From Spirosoma endophyticum (GTDB taxonomy: Bacteria > Bacteroidota > Bacteroidia > Cytophagales > Spirosomataceae), in assembly GCF_900112365.1 (NCBI RefSeq), contig NZ_FOLQ01000002.1, positions 248,001-312,000 on the forward strand: 64,000 nt of DNA, given 5' to 3'. Position 1 is the stretch's first letter; every line of letters starts with the position of its first letter. This document shows positions 25,876-35,012 of the stretch, one piece after another. The notes under the pieces were generated by a model, which worked only from the letters and a program-made list of their open reading frames with translations, searched no databases and was not told the DNA's origin. Made by a program: the position numbers and the translations under genes.

Positions 25876-26364
25876 TTACCGCTCAGCAAAGAGCTTGCTG
25901 GCTTCTTCGTTTTTCTGCTGATGTGCCAGGGCAGGCGCTGTCAATCCTTTTTCATCCTGAATGGACGTATCGGCTCCGTGATCGAGCATGATTTTTACCA
26001 GCTTATTCCGGCCAAACAACGTAGCAAACATCAATGCGGTGCTACCGTTGCTATTTTGCAGGTTCAAATCGGCACCGTGTTGAATCAGTAGTTCGGCAAT
26101 ATCCTCGTAGCCTTTAAAACAAATGCCCATCAGCGCCGTGTTGCCGCTAGCATCCTGTGCGTTTATTTCGGCGTTGGCGTCTAGCAGCGCTTTTGCCGCT
26201 TCCAGATGACCTCCATAGGTTGCCACAACCAGGGGTGTAAAGCCTTTGTCATTTTTCATGTTGACATCTACGCCCTTGCTGATCAGTTCGTTAAGTTGCG
26301 CTACGTCGCCTTTACGGGCAGCATCGAAAAGGGAATATTCAGGTGGGATTGAATAGAAAGACAT
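25876..26364 (-). CDS. Ankyrin repeat protein
   Basis: This 162-residue protein consists of about four to five ankyrin repeats (DVNMKNDKGFTPLVVATYGGHLEAAKALL, INAQDASGNTALM and LNLQNSNGSTALMFATLFG, among others, given here as parts of repeats). Ankyrin repeats bind proteins; no catalytic domain or signal peptide is present. The ATG at 26364 gives the usual short N-terminus (MSFYSIPPEYSLFDAAR); a TTG at 26454 is the only longer start. It is convergent with the M16 gene. Confidence 0.85.
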   Translation of the reverse strand: MSFYSIPPEYSLFDAARKGDVAQLNELISKGVDVNMKNDKGFTPLVVATYGGHLEAAKALLDANAEINAQDASGNTALMGICFKGYEDIAELLIQHGADLNLQNSNGSTALMFATLFGRNKLVKIMLDHGADTSIQDEKGLTAPALAHQQKNEEASKLFAER

Positions 26365-26568
26365 AATGAATAGAATATGTTTAGTGGACCTACGTGAACC
26401 AGACTTCCAAGCTGGAAACAATTGATCTGTAGCCCTTGTTCTGCTACAAATCAACGTTTATCGTAGAACAAAATTGGTCAAAGCTAACGCTTTTGCCCTA
26501 ACACACAGGCCGATTGTATGGTGATGAGTAGGTAAAAAAAACTCTTTTGGTCAGTGATCTATAAATGA

Positions 26569-27753
26569 TTATTTCCCTTTTACGGCATAACTCAGCGCGA
26601 CCAATACTAACAGTAAGGCTAAGGAGCCGAAAGCCGTAGCGAGTGAAAAATGTTGAGCGATAAAGCCCAGAGCAGCAGGACCCGCCAGCATACCTGTATA
26701 ACCAATGGTCGTAATGGCTGCTATGCTAACCGTCGGCGCTATGCCCGGCAGCCGGCCTGCTTCGCTGAAAAATATCGGGACAATATTAGCCGCGCCCAAA
26801 CCCAGTAGCACAAAGCCCGCCAATATTCCGGCCACCCAGGGGCTTAAGACGGCAATGCCTAATCCGACGGCACCCAGCAGGCTACCAATCACCACAACTG
26901 TTTTGCCATTCAGGCGAGCCACTAGTTTATCTCCCACTAACCGCATTATCGCCATAGCGACGGAAAAGGCCGCATAACCCGCCCCCGAAAACGCCGGGTC
27001 GACCCCTTTGGTGTCCCGCAAAAAAATGGCACTCCAGTCGAGAATAGCCCCTTCTGCCAGAAAAACAGCAAAGCACATGAAGCCCAGGAATAAGACGCTG
27101 CCGCTCAACCAGCCGAACCGCTGGTTGCCCTCAACAGGATTTTCTGAAGCAGAGAACGTAGCAATCGACTGTCGCTCTACCGTTACCGGGAATAAGTATT
27201 TGTATTGAGTTAAGCTAATGACGATCATCAGCACTGCAATACTGACGATGGCATAGACCGGGTTGACCCCCAGTTTAATCAAAAAGCCTAATCCCAGAGA
27301 TCCGAACAGGCCACCCACACTAAACAGGCCATGTAAGGAGGACATGATGGGCCGCCCGAACAGGTTCTGCACTTGTACGCCATGCGCATTCATGGCTACG
27401 TCAATAGTGCCAATGCTTGAACCGAAAATAAATAAGGTTACCGCCATCGCAGGGATGGATTTGAGGATGAGCAGCAGCGGCAGAACAAAAGCCATGACCA
27501 GTGCTGCACAGGCTATGACGACGCGGCTGCCATAGCGGCTTACCAGCCAACCCGAGGTAGGCATCATCACCATGGCCCCACCGCCCAACAGCAGCAGTAA
27601 CAAGCCGAGGTTGGCGTCGTTCAGGGCTAAGCGATCTTTGGCAAAGGGAACCATGGGTGCCCAACTAGCCATTCCCAGGCCGCAAACCAGAAAAATCAAC
27701 TGGGTGGCGATGCGTGCCTTTACTACATGTCCTGATGGTATTGCTACATTCAT
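26569..27753 (-). CDS. MFS transporter (YbjJ-like)
   Basis: This 394-residue protein has 12 hydrophobic segments. The start (ATQLIFLVCGLGMASWAPMVPFAKDRL) and SSIGTIDVAMNAHGV, where the NAHG element follows helix 4, are typical of the YbjJ/MFS_1 group of uncertain substrate. It is divergent from the FAD monooxygenase gene at 28087 with a 333-bp gap, so efflux of the monooxygenase's substrate or product is a possible link, not shown by sequence. Confidence 0.83.
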   Translation of the reverse strand: MNVAIPSGHVVKARIATQLIFLVCGLGMASWAPMVPFAKDRLALNDANLGLLLLLLGGGAMVMMPTSGWLVSRYGSRVVIACAALVMAFVLPLLLILKSIPAMAVTLFIFGSSIGTIDVAMNAHGVQVQNLFGRPIMSSLHGLFSVGGLFGSLGLGFLIKLGVNPVYAIVSIAVLMIVISLTQYKYLFPVTVERQSIATFSASENPVEGNQRFGWLSGSVLFLGFMCFAVFLAEGAILDWSAIFLRDTKGVDPAFSGAGYAAFSVAMAIMRLVGDKLVARLNGKTVVVIGSLLGAVGLGIAVLSPWVAGILAGFVLLGLGAANIVPIFFSEAGRLPGIAPTVSIAAITTIGYTGMLAGPAALGFIAQHFSLATAFGSLALLLVLVALSYAVKGK

Positions 27754-28046
27754 AACGCAGGCAGATTAAATGTATAGAAAGCGTGTGTACTCAGTTTCAA
27801 CCTTGGTTGCCTGATAGGTACGGTTTTTCGCAAACGTACCTGAATTTCGGGCCAATCGCCAAAACAAAATCCAGTTACTTCATGAAATAGTTTTGCCCGG
27901 ACTTTGGGCTATCCGGGCGTTTTACAAGCGCAATACGACTGTAGGTAGGATCGGGGGCAGGTCGTGACCATCGGACGCAACGTCGGCCTGACCGATGCCC
28001 CCATGTCGGATTATAGTTTTTACTTTCTGCGAGCAAAATAAACGGG
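27754..28046. other. Divergent intergenic region, upstream part
   Basis: This region lies between the MFS and FAD monooxygenase genes and should hold both promoters. Apart from the dyad at 28047-28086, which is listed separately, no clear element or coding frame was seen. Confidence 0.4.
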
Positions 28047-28086
28047 AGTTCAGTATGTTTGGCTAGCTAACCAAACATACTGAACT
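28047..28086. promoter_or_regulatory. 16-bp perfect inverted repeat abutting the start codon of the FAD monooxygenase
   Basis: AGTTCAGTATGTTTGG (28047-28062) and its perfect inverse complement (28071-28086) flank CTAGCTAA. The second arm ends on the base before the ATG at 28087. It could be a TetR-type operator, or an mRNA hairpin hiding the ribosome-binding region. No regulator gene of that family is adjacent. Confidence 0.6.
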
Positions 28087-29310
28087 ATGACCCCAGCAAC
28101 TGAAAACCAGAAAACCATACAAACCCGCTGTTGCGTGGTGGGGGGTGGTCCGGCCGGTATGATGCTGGGCTTTCTGCTGGCCCGGTCCGGCGTTGACGTA
28201 GTGGTGCTGGAAAAACATAAAGATTTTCTGCGCGATTTTCGGGGAGACACGATCCACCCGTCTACGCTGGAGTTGCTGGTCGAACTCGGTTTACTGGATG
28301 AATTTCTTAAGCTGCCCCATCAGGAACTACGTAGCGTTCAGATCACGGCCGATGGCCAAACCGTACCCGTGGCTGATTTTTCGCACTTACCGGTGCATTG
28401 CCAGTTTATTGCGTTCATGCCACAATGGGATTTTTTGAGCTTTCTGGCCGAAAAAGGAAAACAATACCCGAGCTTTCACCTGCACCTGCAAACGGAAGCA
28501 ACCGATATTGTGCAGGAAAACGGACAAATAACCGGCGTACGGGCTATTACGCAAACGGGTGAACTAATAATCAACGCTGACTTAGTCATTGGTACCGACG
28601 GTAGACGTTCCACCATCCGGGAAAAGGCGGGGCTGGCCGTTCAGGATTTTGGTGTTCCAATCGATGTATTATGGATGCGGATTCCCAAAGATCCAGCCGT
28701 TGGCGAACAATCATTGGGGTATTTAAAATCGGGCCAGTTTATGGTGCTTATTGACCGAAATGATTATTTTCAGTGCGGTTTTCTTATTCCAAAAGGTCAG
28801 TTTGAGTCGGTCAAACAGCGCGGGCTGGCCGCTTTGCAAGCCGATATTCTGAGTCTGGCTCCCTTTGTCGGCGAGTATGTGAAGGAACTGGATGCCTGGG
28901 ATAAAATTAGTCTGCTCACCGTCAAGATCGACCGATTGCGGCAATGGTTCAGGCCCGGTTTGCTGTGTATTGGGGATGCCGCCCACGCTATGTCGCCAGC
29001 CGGTGGTGTAGGCGTTAATCTCGCTGTTCAGGACGCGGTTGCTACGGCAAATCAGCTGATTCCCGCTTTACAAAGGGGACGGGTGACGGTCGATACGTTA
29101 GCGCGCATCCAGCGACGGCGGCAGTGGCCGGTTCGCGTTATTCAGGCGGGGCAGATTTTTATTCATAAGCGGCTAATCAATGCCTCCGTAAATGACCCCT
29201 CGACCATTCCACCGTTCATTCTCTGGCTGTTCCGACACATTCCTGCCTTTCGGCGATTACCCGCGCGTCTGATCGGCATGGGTCCGCGTCCCGAACACAT
29301 TCGCACATAA
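28087..29310 (+). CDS. FAD-dependent aromatic-type monooxygenase (PHBH fold)
   Basis: This 407-residue flavoprotein has the three group-A hydroxylase signatures: GxGxxG near the N-terminus (CCVVGGGPAGMMLGF), the DG motif (VIGTDGRRSTIR), and the GD motif (CIGDAAHAMSPAGGVGVNLA). The RGDTIHPSTLELL stretch fits the FAD-binding second strand. Such enzymes hydroxylate aromatics or modify polyketide-like compounds using NAD(P)H and oxygen. The substrate is unknown. The dyad immediately upstream suggests tight, possibly ligand-controlled, expression. Confidence 0.87.
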   Translation: MTPATENQKTIQTRCCVVGGGPAGMMLGFLLARSGVDVVVLEKHKDFLRDFRGDTIHPSTLELLVELGLLDEFLKLPHQELRSVQITADGQTVPVADFSHLPVHCQFIAFMPQWDFLSFLAEKGKQYPSFHLHLQTEATDIVQENGQITGVRAITQTGELIINADLVIGTDGRRSTIREKAGLAVQDFGVPIDVLWMRIPKDPAVGEQSLGYLKSGQFMVLIDRNDYFQCGFLIPKGQFESVKQRGLAALQADILSLAPFVGEYVKELDAWDKISLLTVKIDRLRQWFRPGLLCIGDAAHAMSPAGGVGVNLAVQDAVATANQLIPALQRGRVTVDTLARIQRRRQWPVRVIQAGQIFIHKRLINASVNDPSTIPPFILWLFRHIPAFRRLPARLIGMGPRPEHIRT

Positions 29311-29316
29311 GTGACT

Positions 29317-29336
29317 GTCAGGCAGAGGCAAGCCCT
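29317..29336. terminator. Small hairpin between convergent genes
   Basis: GTCAGG and CCTGAC flank a short loop between the stop of the FAD monooxygenase gene and the stop of the convergent SDR gene. The stem is short, so confidence is limited. Confidence 0.35.
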
Positions 29337-29341
29337 GACGG

Positions 29342-30184
29342 CTACATGTCTTCGTGTGCGAGGGAGGTTGATAAGTCACGATAGGCATTGAGCTGCTGCT
29401 CAAGTGTGGCAACCACCTGCTCGGCAGTACCAATGGCATCGGCCCCGGCAATGAAACGTAGGGGTGGCTTTTCCTGATTCGCGATCGTAATCAGCGCCTG
29501 AGCGAGCTTGGCTGGGTCGCCGGACTGCTGACCGTTGTAGCCTTCCCAAAATTGTAGTTGCTGAACTCTGCGCTCGTTGTAGTCCTCAATGGCCTGCTCC
29601 GCAAAATGTGTTGACTCCTTGGTGAGTAGTTCGGTGCGGAAGAAGCCTGGATTGACCGTGATGGTGCTGATACCAAACGGCTCAATCTCGGCCTGTAACG
29701 ATTGCATCCAGCCTTCGAGACCGAACTTGGATGCGGCATAGGCAGCGCCAAATTCAAAGCCAACAAGGCCTGCCGTCGATGAAATCGAGATGATCAGGCC
29801 TGAACGTTGCCGACGCAGAACTGGCAGAACGGCCCGCGTTACGTTCATCGGGCCGATGAGGCTTGTCGCCAACTGATGCTCCATCTGCTCCGGTGTCAAC
29901 TCCTCAAAATAGCCCGCATAAAAACTGGCGGCATTGTTGACCAATACGTCAATGCGACCAAACCGATCGATTGCCGCGTTGACCGCAGACGCTGCGTCGG
30001 CAGGTTTTGTAACGTCTAGTGTCACAATTAACAGGTCCTCGGATTCTCCAACGGCCTGAGCCACCTTGTCCGTATTTCGGCCTGTGGCAACCACTTTAAA
30101 ACCCGAAGTAAGTGCGGCTTTAGTGATATCAACGCCCATTCCGCGCCCTGCGCCGGTAATGAACCAAACTTTATTAGCAGTCAT
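29342..30184 (-). CDS. SDR family oxidoreductase
   Basis: This 280-residue classical SDR has TGAGRGMG for NAD(P) binding, VNNAAS, the catalytic ISSTAG serine and YAASKFGLEG with the Tyr-x3-Lys pair. The start is ATG 30184, preceded by a strong Shine-Dalgarno sequence (AAAGGAGGAAG), which is unusual for Bacteroidota; the longer frame from 30442 would overlap the upstream AraC gene. The AraC regulator at 30276-31151 is directly upstream on the same strand, so it may control this gene. Confidence 0.9.
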   Translation of the reverse strand: MTANKVWFITGAGRGMGVDITKAALTSGFKVVATGRNTDKVAQAVGESEDLLIVTLDVTKPADAASAVNAAIDRFGRIDVLVNNAASFYAGYFEELTPEQMEHQLATSLIGPMNVTRAVLPVLRRQRSGLIISISSTAGLVGFEFGAAYAASKFGLEGWMQSLQAEIEPFGISTITVNPGFFRTELLTKESTHFAEQAIEDYNERRVQQLQFWEGYNGQQSGDPAKLAQALITIANQEKPPLRFIAGADAIGTAEQVVATLEQQLNAYRDLSTSLAHEDM

Positions 30185-30275
30185 ATTTCTTCCTCCTTTG
30201 TTGTTAAATGGCGAGGCAAAGGTCAGCAAAGGGGTACCGAAGAAATAAAGAAATACAAAGCAAAACGTATAAAAA

Positions 30276-31151
30276 TCAAAGAGAAAGCGCTCGCACCGAT
30301 TTGGGGATATGCCCCGTCCTCTTTTTGAAAAAGTTGTTGAAATAGGTAGGGTAGGCAAAGCCAAGCGCGTAGGCAATGTCAGCAATAGTCCAGTCCGTAT
30401 GTTGCAGCAGCGCTTTGGCTTCGCTGATGATCCGTTCGGCAATATGGGCGGTTGTCGGTTTGCCGGTAACTTCCTTGACCGAACTATTCAAATGATTGAC
30501 ATGGACGGACAACTGTCGGGCGAAATCCTGTGCCGTTTTAAGTTCCAATGGACGGTCGATGCGTTCGATAGGGAACTGTCTTTCCAGCAATTCGAGAAAT
30601 ACCGACGTGATACGCACAGCCGCATTTTTGTGTTCCGGGGTATTTTCTGAAGGCTGCAATTTCAAAGCCTCGTGAATAATCAGGTTGATGTAGTTACGTA
30701 TCAATTCATCTTTAAAGGCGTAATCAGCATCCTGTTCGGCAATCATCTTTTGAAAGATAGACGCAAGAGCCGCTTTTTGTTCCCAGTTTATTTGTAAAAT
30801 GGGCGTGCCTCCGATTTTAAATAAGGGCGACTGCAAAAGGCTCTCTGAGCGGTCACTTAGCTTTAGAAAGTCTTCGGTAAACAGACAGGCGTAGCCCTCG
30901 TTGATTGATGAAACAAGCTCGCAGGAGTAGGGAATACGCGGATTCCCAAAAAACAAAATGGTCTCATCGGTTTCAAAACTCCGGTCAGCATAATGAAAGA
31001 TATACTTCCCGGTGTTCAGGCTGATTTTGTAAAAGTCCTTGCGATTGTAGCTGTGACCACCCGACTTGCTATCTATTTCGTAGGCTTTGAAGCCTTGTAG
31101 CTTTACTTCGGTAGTGAAATCTGCGGCTTGCGATCTTTCCTGCGTATTCAT
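30276..31151 (-). CDS. AraC-family transcriptional regulator
   Basis: This 291-residue protein has an N-terminal cupin-like ligand domain and a C-terminal pair of helix-turn-helix motifs (LSVHVNHLNSSVKEVTGK and WTIADIAYALGFAYPTYFNN, then FFKKRTGHIPKSVRALS). It lies 91 bp upstream of the SDR gene on the same strand, a common regulator-target arrangement in this phylum. Confidence 0.92.
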   Translation of the reverse strand: MNTQERSQAADFTTEVKLQGFKAYEIDSKSGGHSYNRKDFYKISLNTGKYIFHYADRSFETDETILFFGNPRIPYSCELVSSINEGYACLFTEDFLKLSDRSESLLQSPLFKIGGTPILQINWEQKAALASIFQKMIAEQDADYAFKDELIRNYINLIIHEALKLQPSENTPEHKNAAVRITSVFLELLERQFPIERIDRPLELKTAQDFARQLSVHVNHLNSSVKEVTGKPTTAHIAERIISEAKALLQHTDWTIADIAYALGFAYPTYFNNFFKKRTGHIPKSVRALSL

Positions 31152-31254
31152 GATACAAAGTTAAGAAAATCAAAGCGTGGATTGAGGTGCGCTGGTTGCA
31201 GCGCACCAAGACTACCCATAGCTGGAAAAGGCGTTACCACTTCTCGATCATTGG

Positions 31255-32043
31255 TCAATCCGGCTGCGACGGCAGTTTCTCCAGCCCATTTCCTTTGCGT
31301 TTCAGTCGATACGTCAGTCCAACTACTACGTTACTTTTGCCGGACGCCATTTGCGGAGTGAATACACCGCTTTCGAACGTAGCGGGGTTGTAGTTCGTCT
31401 GATTAACGACGCCAAGCTGTACAATCCATTGTTTATCGAGTTGATAGCCAATGCCTGCGTAAAATCGGTTTCGTTCGAACGTGGGTCCGATTGGATTCAG
31501 GAAAATCTCGTCGTAAACGGATAGAAAAACGGTTTTGTCGGTGATGGTTCGGTTATTAATTGGCACAAATGCATTCAGCCGGTAGCGAATACGGTTACGG
31601 TAAGGGGTTGTTCCATCGCGAAACGTGAACCACCGTTGCTCGACCCGGTACCGGTGTTCAAATTTTATTCGGGATAGGTACTGATTGATAATCAGTTGCT
31701 CCCACAAACGCTTTTCAGTATTCAGCGGTCCAGCCGACAAATCCTGATAATCATACGTAGCATAATGCCCACCAGCTACCATCAGGGAAAAATTACGGTC
31801 AACGTCGTAACTGACTCCGGCCTTAAGTTCATTGTAAAAATACTGCCTGAACATGCCATTGCTACGGGCCTGTATCTCGGCAAATCCACCCCATTTTTTC
31901 TCGTTGGCGGGTAATTGAATCGTGCCAATCAGCCAGGTTCCCCAGGGCGTCGTAGGTGTAAGCGATGTTTGGGCGAAGGTCTGGCTGAGGCTAAAAGCAG
32001 ATAGGAAAGCAATCAGGCAGAGGGTAAATTGGAAGCGGTTCAC
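31255..32043 (-). CDS. DUF2490 outer-membrane-type protein
   Basis: This protein of about 262 residues has a signal peptide ending SLSQTFAQ and a beta-rich body with alternating aromatic strands, matching the DUF2490 family of predicted outer-membrane barrels. No ATG is available: GTG codons at 32043 and 32067 are the possible starts, and 32043 gives the cleaner signal peptide. The terminal residues are charged rather than ending in an aromatic residue. Confidence 0.8.
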   Translation of the reverse strand: MNRFQFTLCLIAFLSAFSLSQTFAQTSLTPTTPWGTWLIGTIQLPANEKKWGGFAEIQARSNGMFRQYFYNELKAGVSYDVDRNFSLMVAGGHYATYDYQDLSAGPLNTEKRLWEQLIINQYLSRIKFEHRYRVEQRWFTFRDGTTPYRNRIRYRLNAFVPINNRTITDKTVFLSVYDEIFLNPIGPTFERNRFYAGIGYQLDKQWIVQLGVVNQTNYNPATFESGVFTPQMASGKSNVVVGLTYRLKRKGNGLEKLPSQPD

Positions 32044-32318
32044 GAAGACAAAACGTAGTACAATCACACAAAGCTACGGGATGTTAATAAGCCGTGACCA
32101 GTGCCTGAGTAGAGTTAACAATTTCATAATCTGTTGAAAAGCCTGTTAATAATTGCGTAACATTGAAAACGTAGGAAGGAGGCCAACTTGGGATACCAAA
32201 TCGCGTAATTACCTTTTCCTCAATTCATTCGTGTGAATGTGCGTTCAGTGGTTTAACTTACCTGCCTTCGTCGTACAGACGTAACGATCACTCGAAACTA
32301 CTCCCCAGGAACAGGCTT

Positions 32319-34229
32319 ATGAAATCTCGATTCATCCAACGAACAATACTGATGCTGAGCCTTTCGGCCAGTGTTAGCGCACTGGTAGCCGGTCCGGCTC
32401 CTAAGCCAACCGCCGATCGTAAATACACGATTGAGCAATTCATGAAAACCATTCGCTTTGGTGGCGCCGACATTTCGCCCGATGAGCAGACGGTGCTGTT
32501 CAGCAGCAACCAGGATGGTGTGTTCAACCTGTACGAAATTCCGTTTGGCGGTAACGGCCAACCCAAACAACTGACATCCTCGAAAACCAACGCCATTTTC
32601 GCGATTGGCTATTTGCCCGACGGCCGTATCCTGTACAGCAGCGATCAGGGCGGTAATGAGCTGACTCACATTTATTTGCGGGATAAAGATGGGGCCGTTT
32701 CGGATCTTACGCCCTCCGAAAAAGCGAAGTTTCAGTTCGGCGGGTTGAGTTACGACCGCAGGAGCTTTTTCTACCAATCGAATTTGCGCAATAAAGCGGC
32801 TTTCGACCTGTACGAAATGGACATTGCGACAATGAAACCGAGGCTGCTTTTCGAAAATCCGGGTGGTTTCTTTCCGGGAGATGTCTCGCCTGACAAACGC
32901 TACGTTGCACTTGCCAAAACCATTACGTCAAGTAACAGCGACGCGTATCTGTATGATACACAGACCAAAGAAGCCAAGTTGCTTACCAAACATACGGGTG
33001 ACGTGAATAATAGTCCCGCAGAATTTACGCCGGATGGGAAGAAACTGCTGATTTCGACAGATGAGGGCAATGAGTTCTCGTATGTGAAAGCCTACGATCT
33101 GGCAACGGGTCAGAGTACCGTGCTCGACAAAGCGAATTGGGATATTTCGGCGGATTATCTATCCCATAAAGGCCGCTACCGGGTATTGTCGGTTAACAAT
33201 GACGCCCGGACGGAATTGAAAATTATTGACACGAAATCCAATCAGGCGATTAAGTTACCCGCCTTGCCCGGTGGCGACGTAACGGGTGTGACAATTGCTG
33301 ATGGCGAAGGCAAAATGATTTTCTTCGTCAACAGTTCGAATTCGCCGGCAACGCTGTATTCTTACGATTTTAAGTCTGGCAAAGCAACGCCTTTGGTACG
33401 TGGTTTAAATCCCGAAATCAACGCGGAGGATTTGGTGTCGGGTGAGGTGATCCGGTATAAATCGTTCGACGGGATGGAAATTCCGGCGCTGCTTTATAAG
33501 CCGAAAGACGCGAAATCGGGCGATAAACTTCCGGCGATCCTGTCGATTCACGGCGGACCGGGCGGACAGACCCGGCTAACGTATTCGCCCCTGGTTCAAT
33601 ACCTGGTCAACAGTGGCTACGTCGTTTTAGCGGTGAATAACCGGGGTAGTTCGGGCTATGGGAAAACGTTTTTTGCCGCTGATGATCGTAAACATGGCGA
33701 CGCCGACCTGAAGGATTGCGTCGAGTCGAAGAAGTTTCTGACGCAAACTGGCTACGTTGACCCCGCTAAAATTGGCATTATGGGCGGTTCCTACGGCGGC
33801 TACATGACGCTGGCGGGCCTGACGTTCACACCCGATGATTTTGCCGTGGGCGTCGATATTTTCGGCGTGGCCAACTGGCTCCGTACGCTGAACAGTATGC
33901 CTGAGTGGTGGGGTCCACAGCGCGAGGCTATGTTCAAGGAAATCGGCCATCCCAAGACAGATTCGGTGGCTTTGTACAACAAGTCGCCGTTGTTTCATAC
34001 CGAACGTATCAAAAAACCATTGCTGGTCATCCAGGGAGCCAACGACCCGCGCGTACTGAAAATCGAATCGGACGAGATCGTGGCCAACGTAAAGAAAAAC
34101 GGCGTGCCGGTCGAATACGTTACGTTCCCCAACGAGGGACACGGTTTTGTAAAAAAGGAAAACGAAATTACGGCTTACAAAGCCGTACGGGAGTTTCTGG
34201 ATAAGTATCTGAAAGGTACGCGTCAGTAG
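32319..34229 (+). CDS. Exported S9 prolyl oligopeptidase-type peptidase
   Basis: This 636-residue protein has an N-terminal export segment, a beta-propeller of TolB/PD40-like repeats (residues about 45-370; DISPDEQTVLF, DVSPDKRYVAL) and an alpha/beta-hydrolase domain. The nucleophile is S491 in GGSYGGYM; the aspartate is in GANDPRV and the histidine in NEGHGF. It should cleave peptides after proline or related residues in the periplasm. A hairpin follows at 34260-34288. Confidence 0.92.
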   Translation: MKSRFIQRTILMLSLSASVSALVAGPAPKPTADRKYTIEQFMKTIRFGGADISPDEQTVLFSSNQDGVFNLYEIPFGGNGQPKQLTSSKTNAIFAIGYLPDGRILYSSDQGGNELTHIYLRDKDGAVSDLTPSEKAKFQFGGLSYDRRSFFYQSNLRNKAAFDLYEMDIATMKPRLLFENPGGFFPGDVSPDKRYVALAKTITSSNSDAYLYDTQTKEAKLLTKHTGDVNNSPAEFTPDGKKLLISTDEGNEFSYVKAYDLATGQSTVLDKANWDISADYLSHKGRYRVLSVNNDARTELKIIDTKSNQAIKLPALPGGDVTGVTIADGEGKMIFFVNSSNSPATLYSYDFKSGKATPLVRGLNPEINAEDLVSGEVIRYKSFDGMEIPALLYKPKDAKSGDKLPAILSIHGGPGGQTRLTYSPLVQYLVNSGYVVLAVNNRGSSGYGKTFFAADDRKHGDADLKDCVESKKFLTQTGYVDPAKIGIMGGSYGGYMTLAGLTFTPDDFAVGVDIFGVANWLRTLNSMPEWWGPQREAMFKEIGHPKTDSVALYNKSPLFHTERIKKPLLVIQGANDPRVLKIESDEIVANVKKNGVPVEYVTFPNEGHGFVKKENEITAYKAVREFLDKYLKGTRQ

Positions 34230-34259
34230 GCTGAATCGACGTAACGGGGTGACGTCTTT

Positions 34260-34288
34260 GGTTTGGCGTAGTCTCTGACTACGCCAAA
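34260..34288. terminator. Hairpin after the S9 peptidase gene
   Basis: GTTTGGCGTAGTC and GACTACGCCAAAC are perfect 13-base arms around a 3-base loop. It lies about 30 bp after the S9 stop and also serves the convergent DoxX remnant. Confidence 0.7.
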
Positions 34289-34333
34289 CAGTATTCACGT
34301 TAGTTTTGCCCGATTGTTTCAACGCTACATTTT

Positions 34334-34548
34334 TTATATAAACCGGTCATAAGCCACAAACAGGCAGAGGAATAGAATCACTACGTTCAGCCAGACGTTT
34401 CGTGGTTCATGCCGACGATAATGAATGACCCCTGCCGGTAGCATAACTTTAGACATATCACTGCGATGGGCGTCAGCATTGGGATAATCTGCGTGTACCA
34501 CGGAACGAGTAAACCGATGGCACCGGCCAGTTCGGTCACGCCCCTCAT
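34334..34548 (-). pseudogene. DoxX-family membrane protein remnant, truncated and frameshifted
   Basis: Two minus-strand frames together give the C-terminal half of a DoxX-like protein. The first (from 34548) reads RGVTELAGAIGLLVPWYTQ and LTPIAVI. Near 34450 the match moves to another frame, which reads VMLPAGVIHYRRHEPRNV and LFLCLFVAYDRF up to the stop at 34334. A single-base change in CTAAAG would join them. The first half of the usual 120-130 residues is missing, and the remnant starts right at the 3' end of the RidA-like gene. Confidence 0.72.
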
Positions 34549-34556
34549 CCATTAGT

Positions 34557-35012
34557 TTACTTCTTGGGCATGGCGGCCGTCATCGTCATTTCGACACTCG
34601 CCCCGAATACCAGTTTGGCTACGCCCACTGTTGTTCGGGCGGGGTAGTTTCCTTCCTTGAAAAATTGTTTATAGACGGTATTCATCTTGGCAAAATCGTC
34701 CATGTTGCTCAGGTATACCGTTACGCTCACGACGTCGTCGAGCGAGGCACCGGCATCTTCCAGTACCGTTTTGATATTTTGTATGGTTTGTTTGGTTTCG
34801 GCCTCAATGCCTCCCTCCACGACTTTGCTGGTTTGCGGATCGGTGCCCACTTGCCCGGATACAAACAGTAACCCATTACTGATAACGCCCAGGCTAAACG
34901 GGTAGGGCGAGGAAGTAGCCGCAGCTTTGCGGGGTTTAACGATCTGTTTGTGCTGCGCTATACCAGAAAGACTGGCACCAAGAATGAGGAAGGAAATCAG
35001 GACGTACTTCAT
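34557..35012 (-). CDS. Exported RidA/YjgF-family protein
   Basis: This 151-residue protein has a signal peptide (MKYVLISFLILGASLSGIAQ) followed by a complete RidA fold (PYPFSLGVISNGLLFVSGQVG, NIKTVLEDAGASLDDVVSVT, YPARTTVGVA). Cytosolic RidA deaminates enamine/imine intermediates using an arginine; here the arginine in PARTTV is present, but the signal peptide places the protein outside the cytoplasm, where its role is unknown. The ATG at 35012 is favoured over a TTG at 35102. Confidence 0.87.
   Translation of the reverse strand: MKYVLISFLILGASLSGIAQHKQIVKPRKAAATSSPYPFSLGVISNGLLFVSGQVGTDPQTSKVVEGGIEAETKQTIQNIKTVLEDAGASLDDVVSVTVYLSNMDDFAKMNTVYKQFFKEGNYPARTTVGVAKLVFGASVEMTMTAAMPKK

Noticed and set aside
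29342..30442. Longer 366-residue form of the SDR protein
   Set aside because: The extra 86 residues start at TTG, overlap the AraC gene and are not SDR-like. The ATG at 30184 has a strong Shine-Dalgarno sequence.
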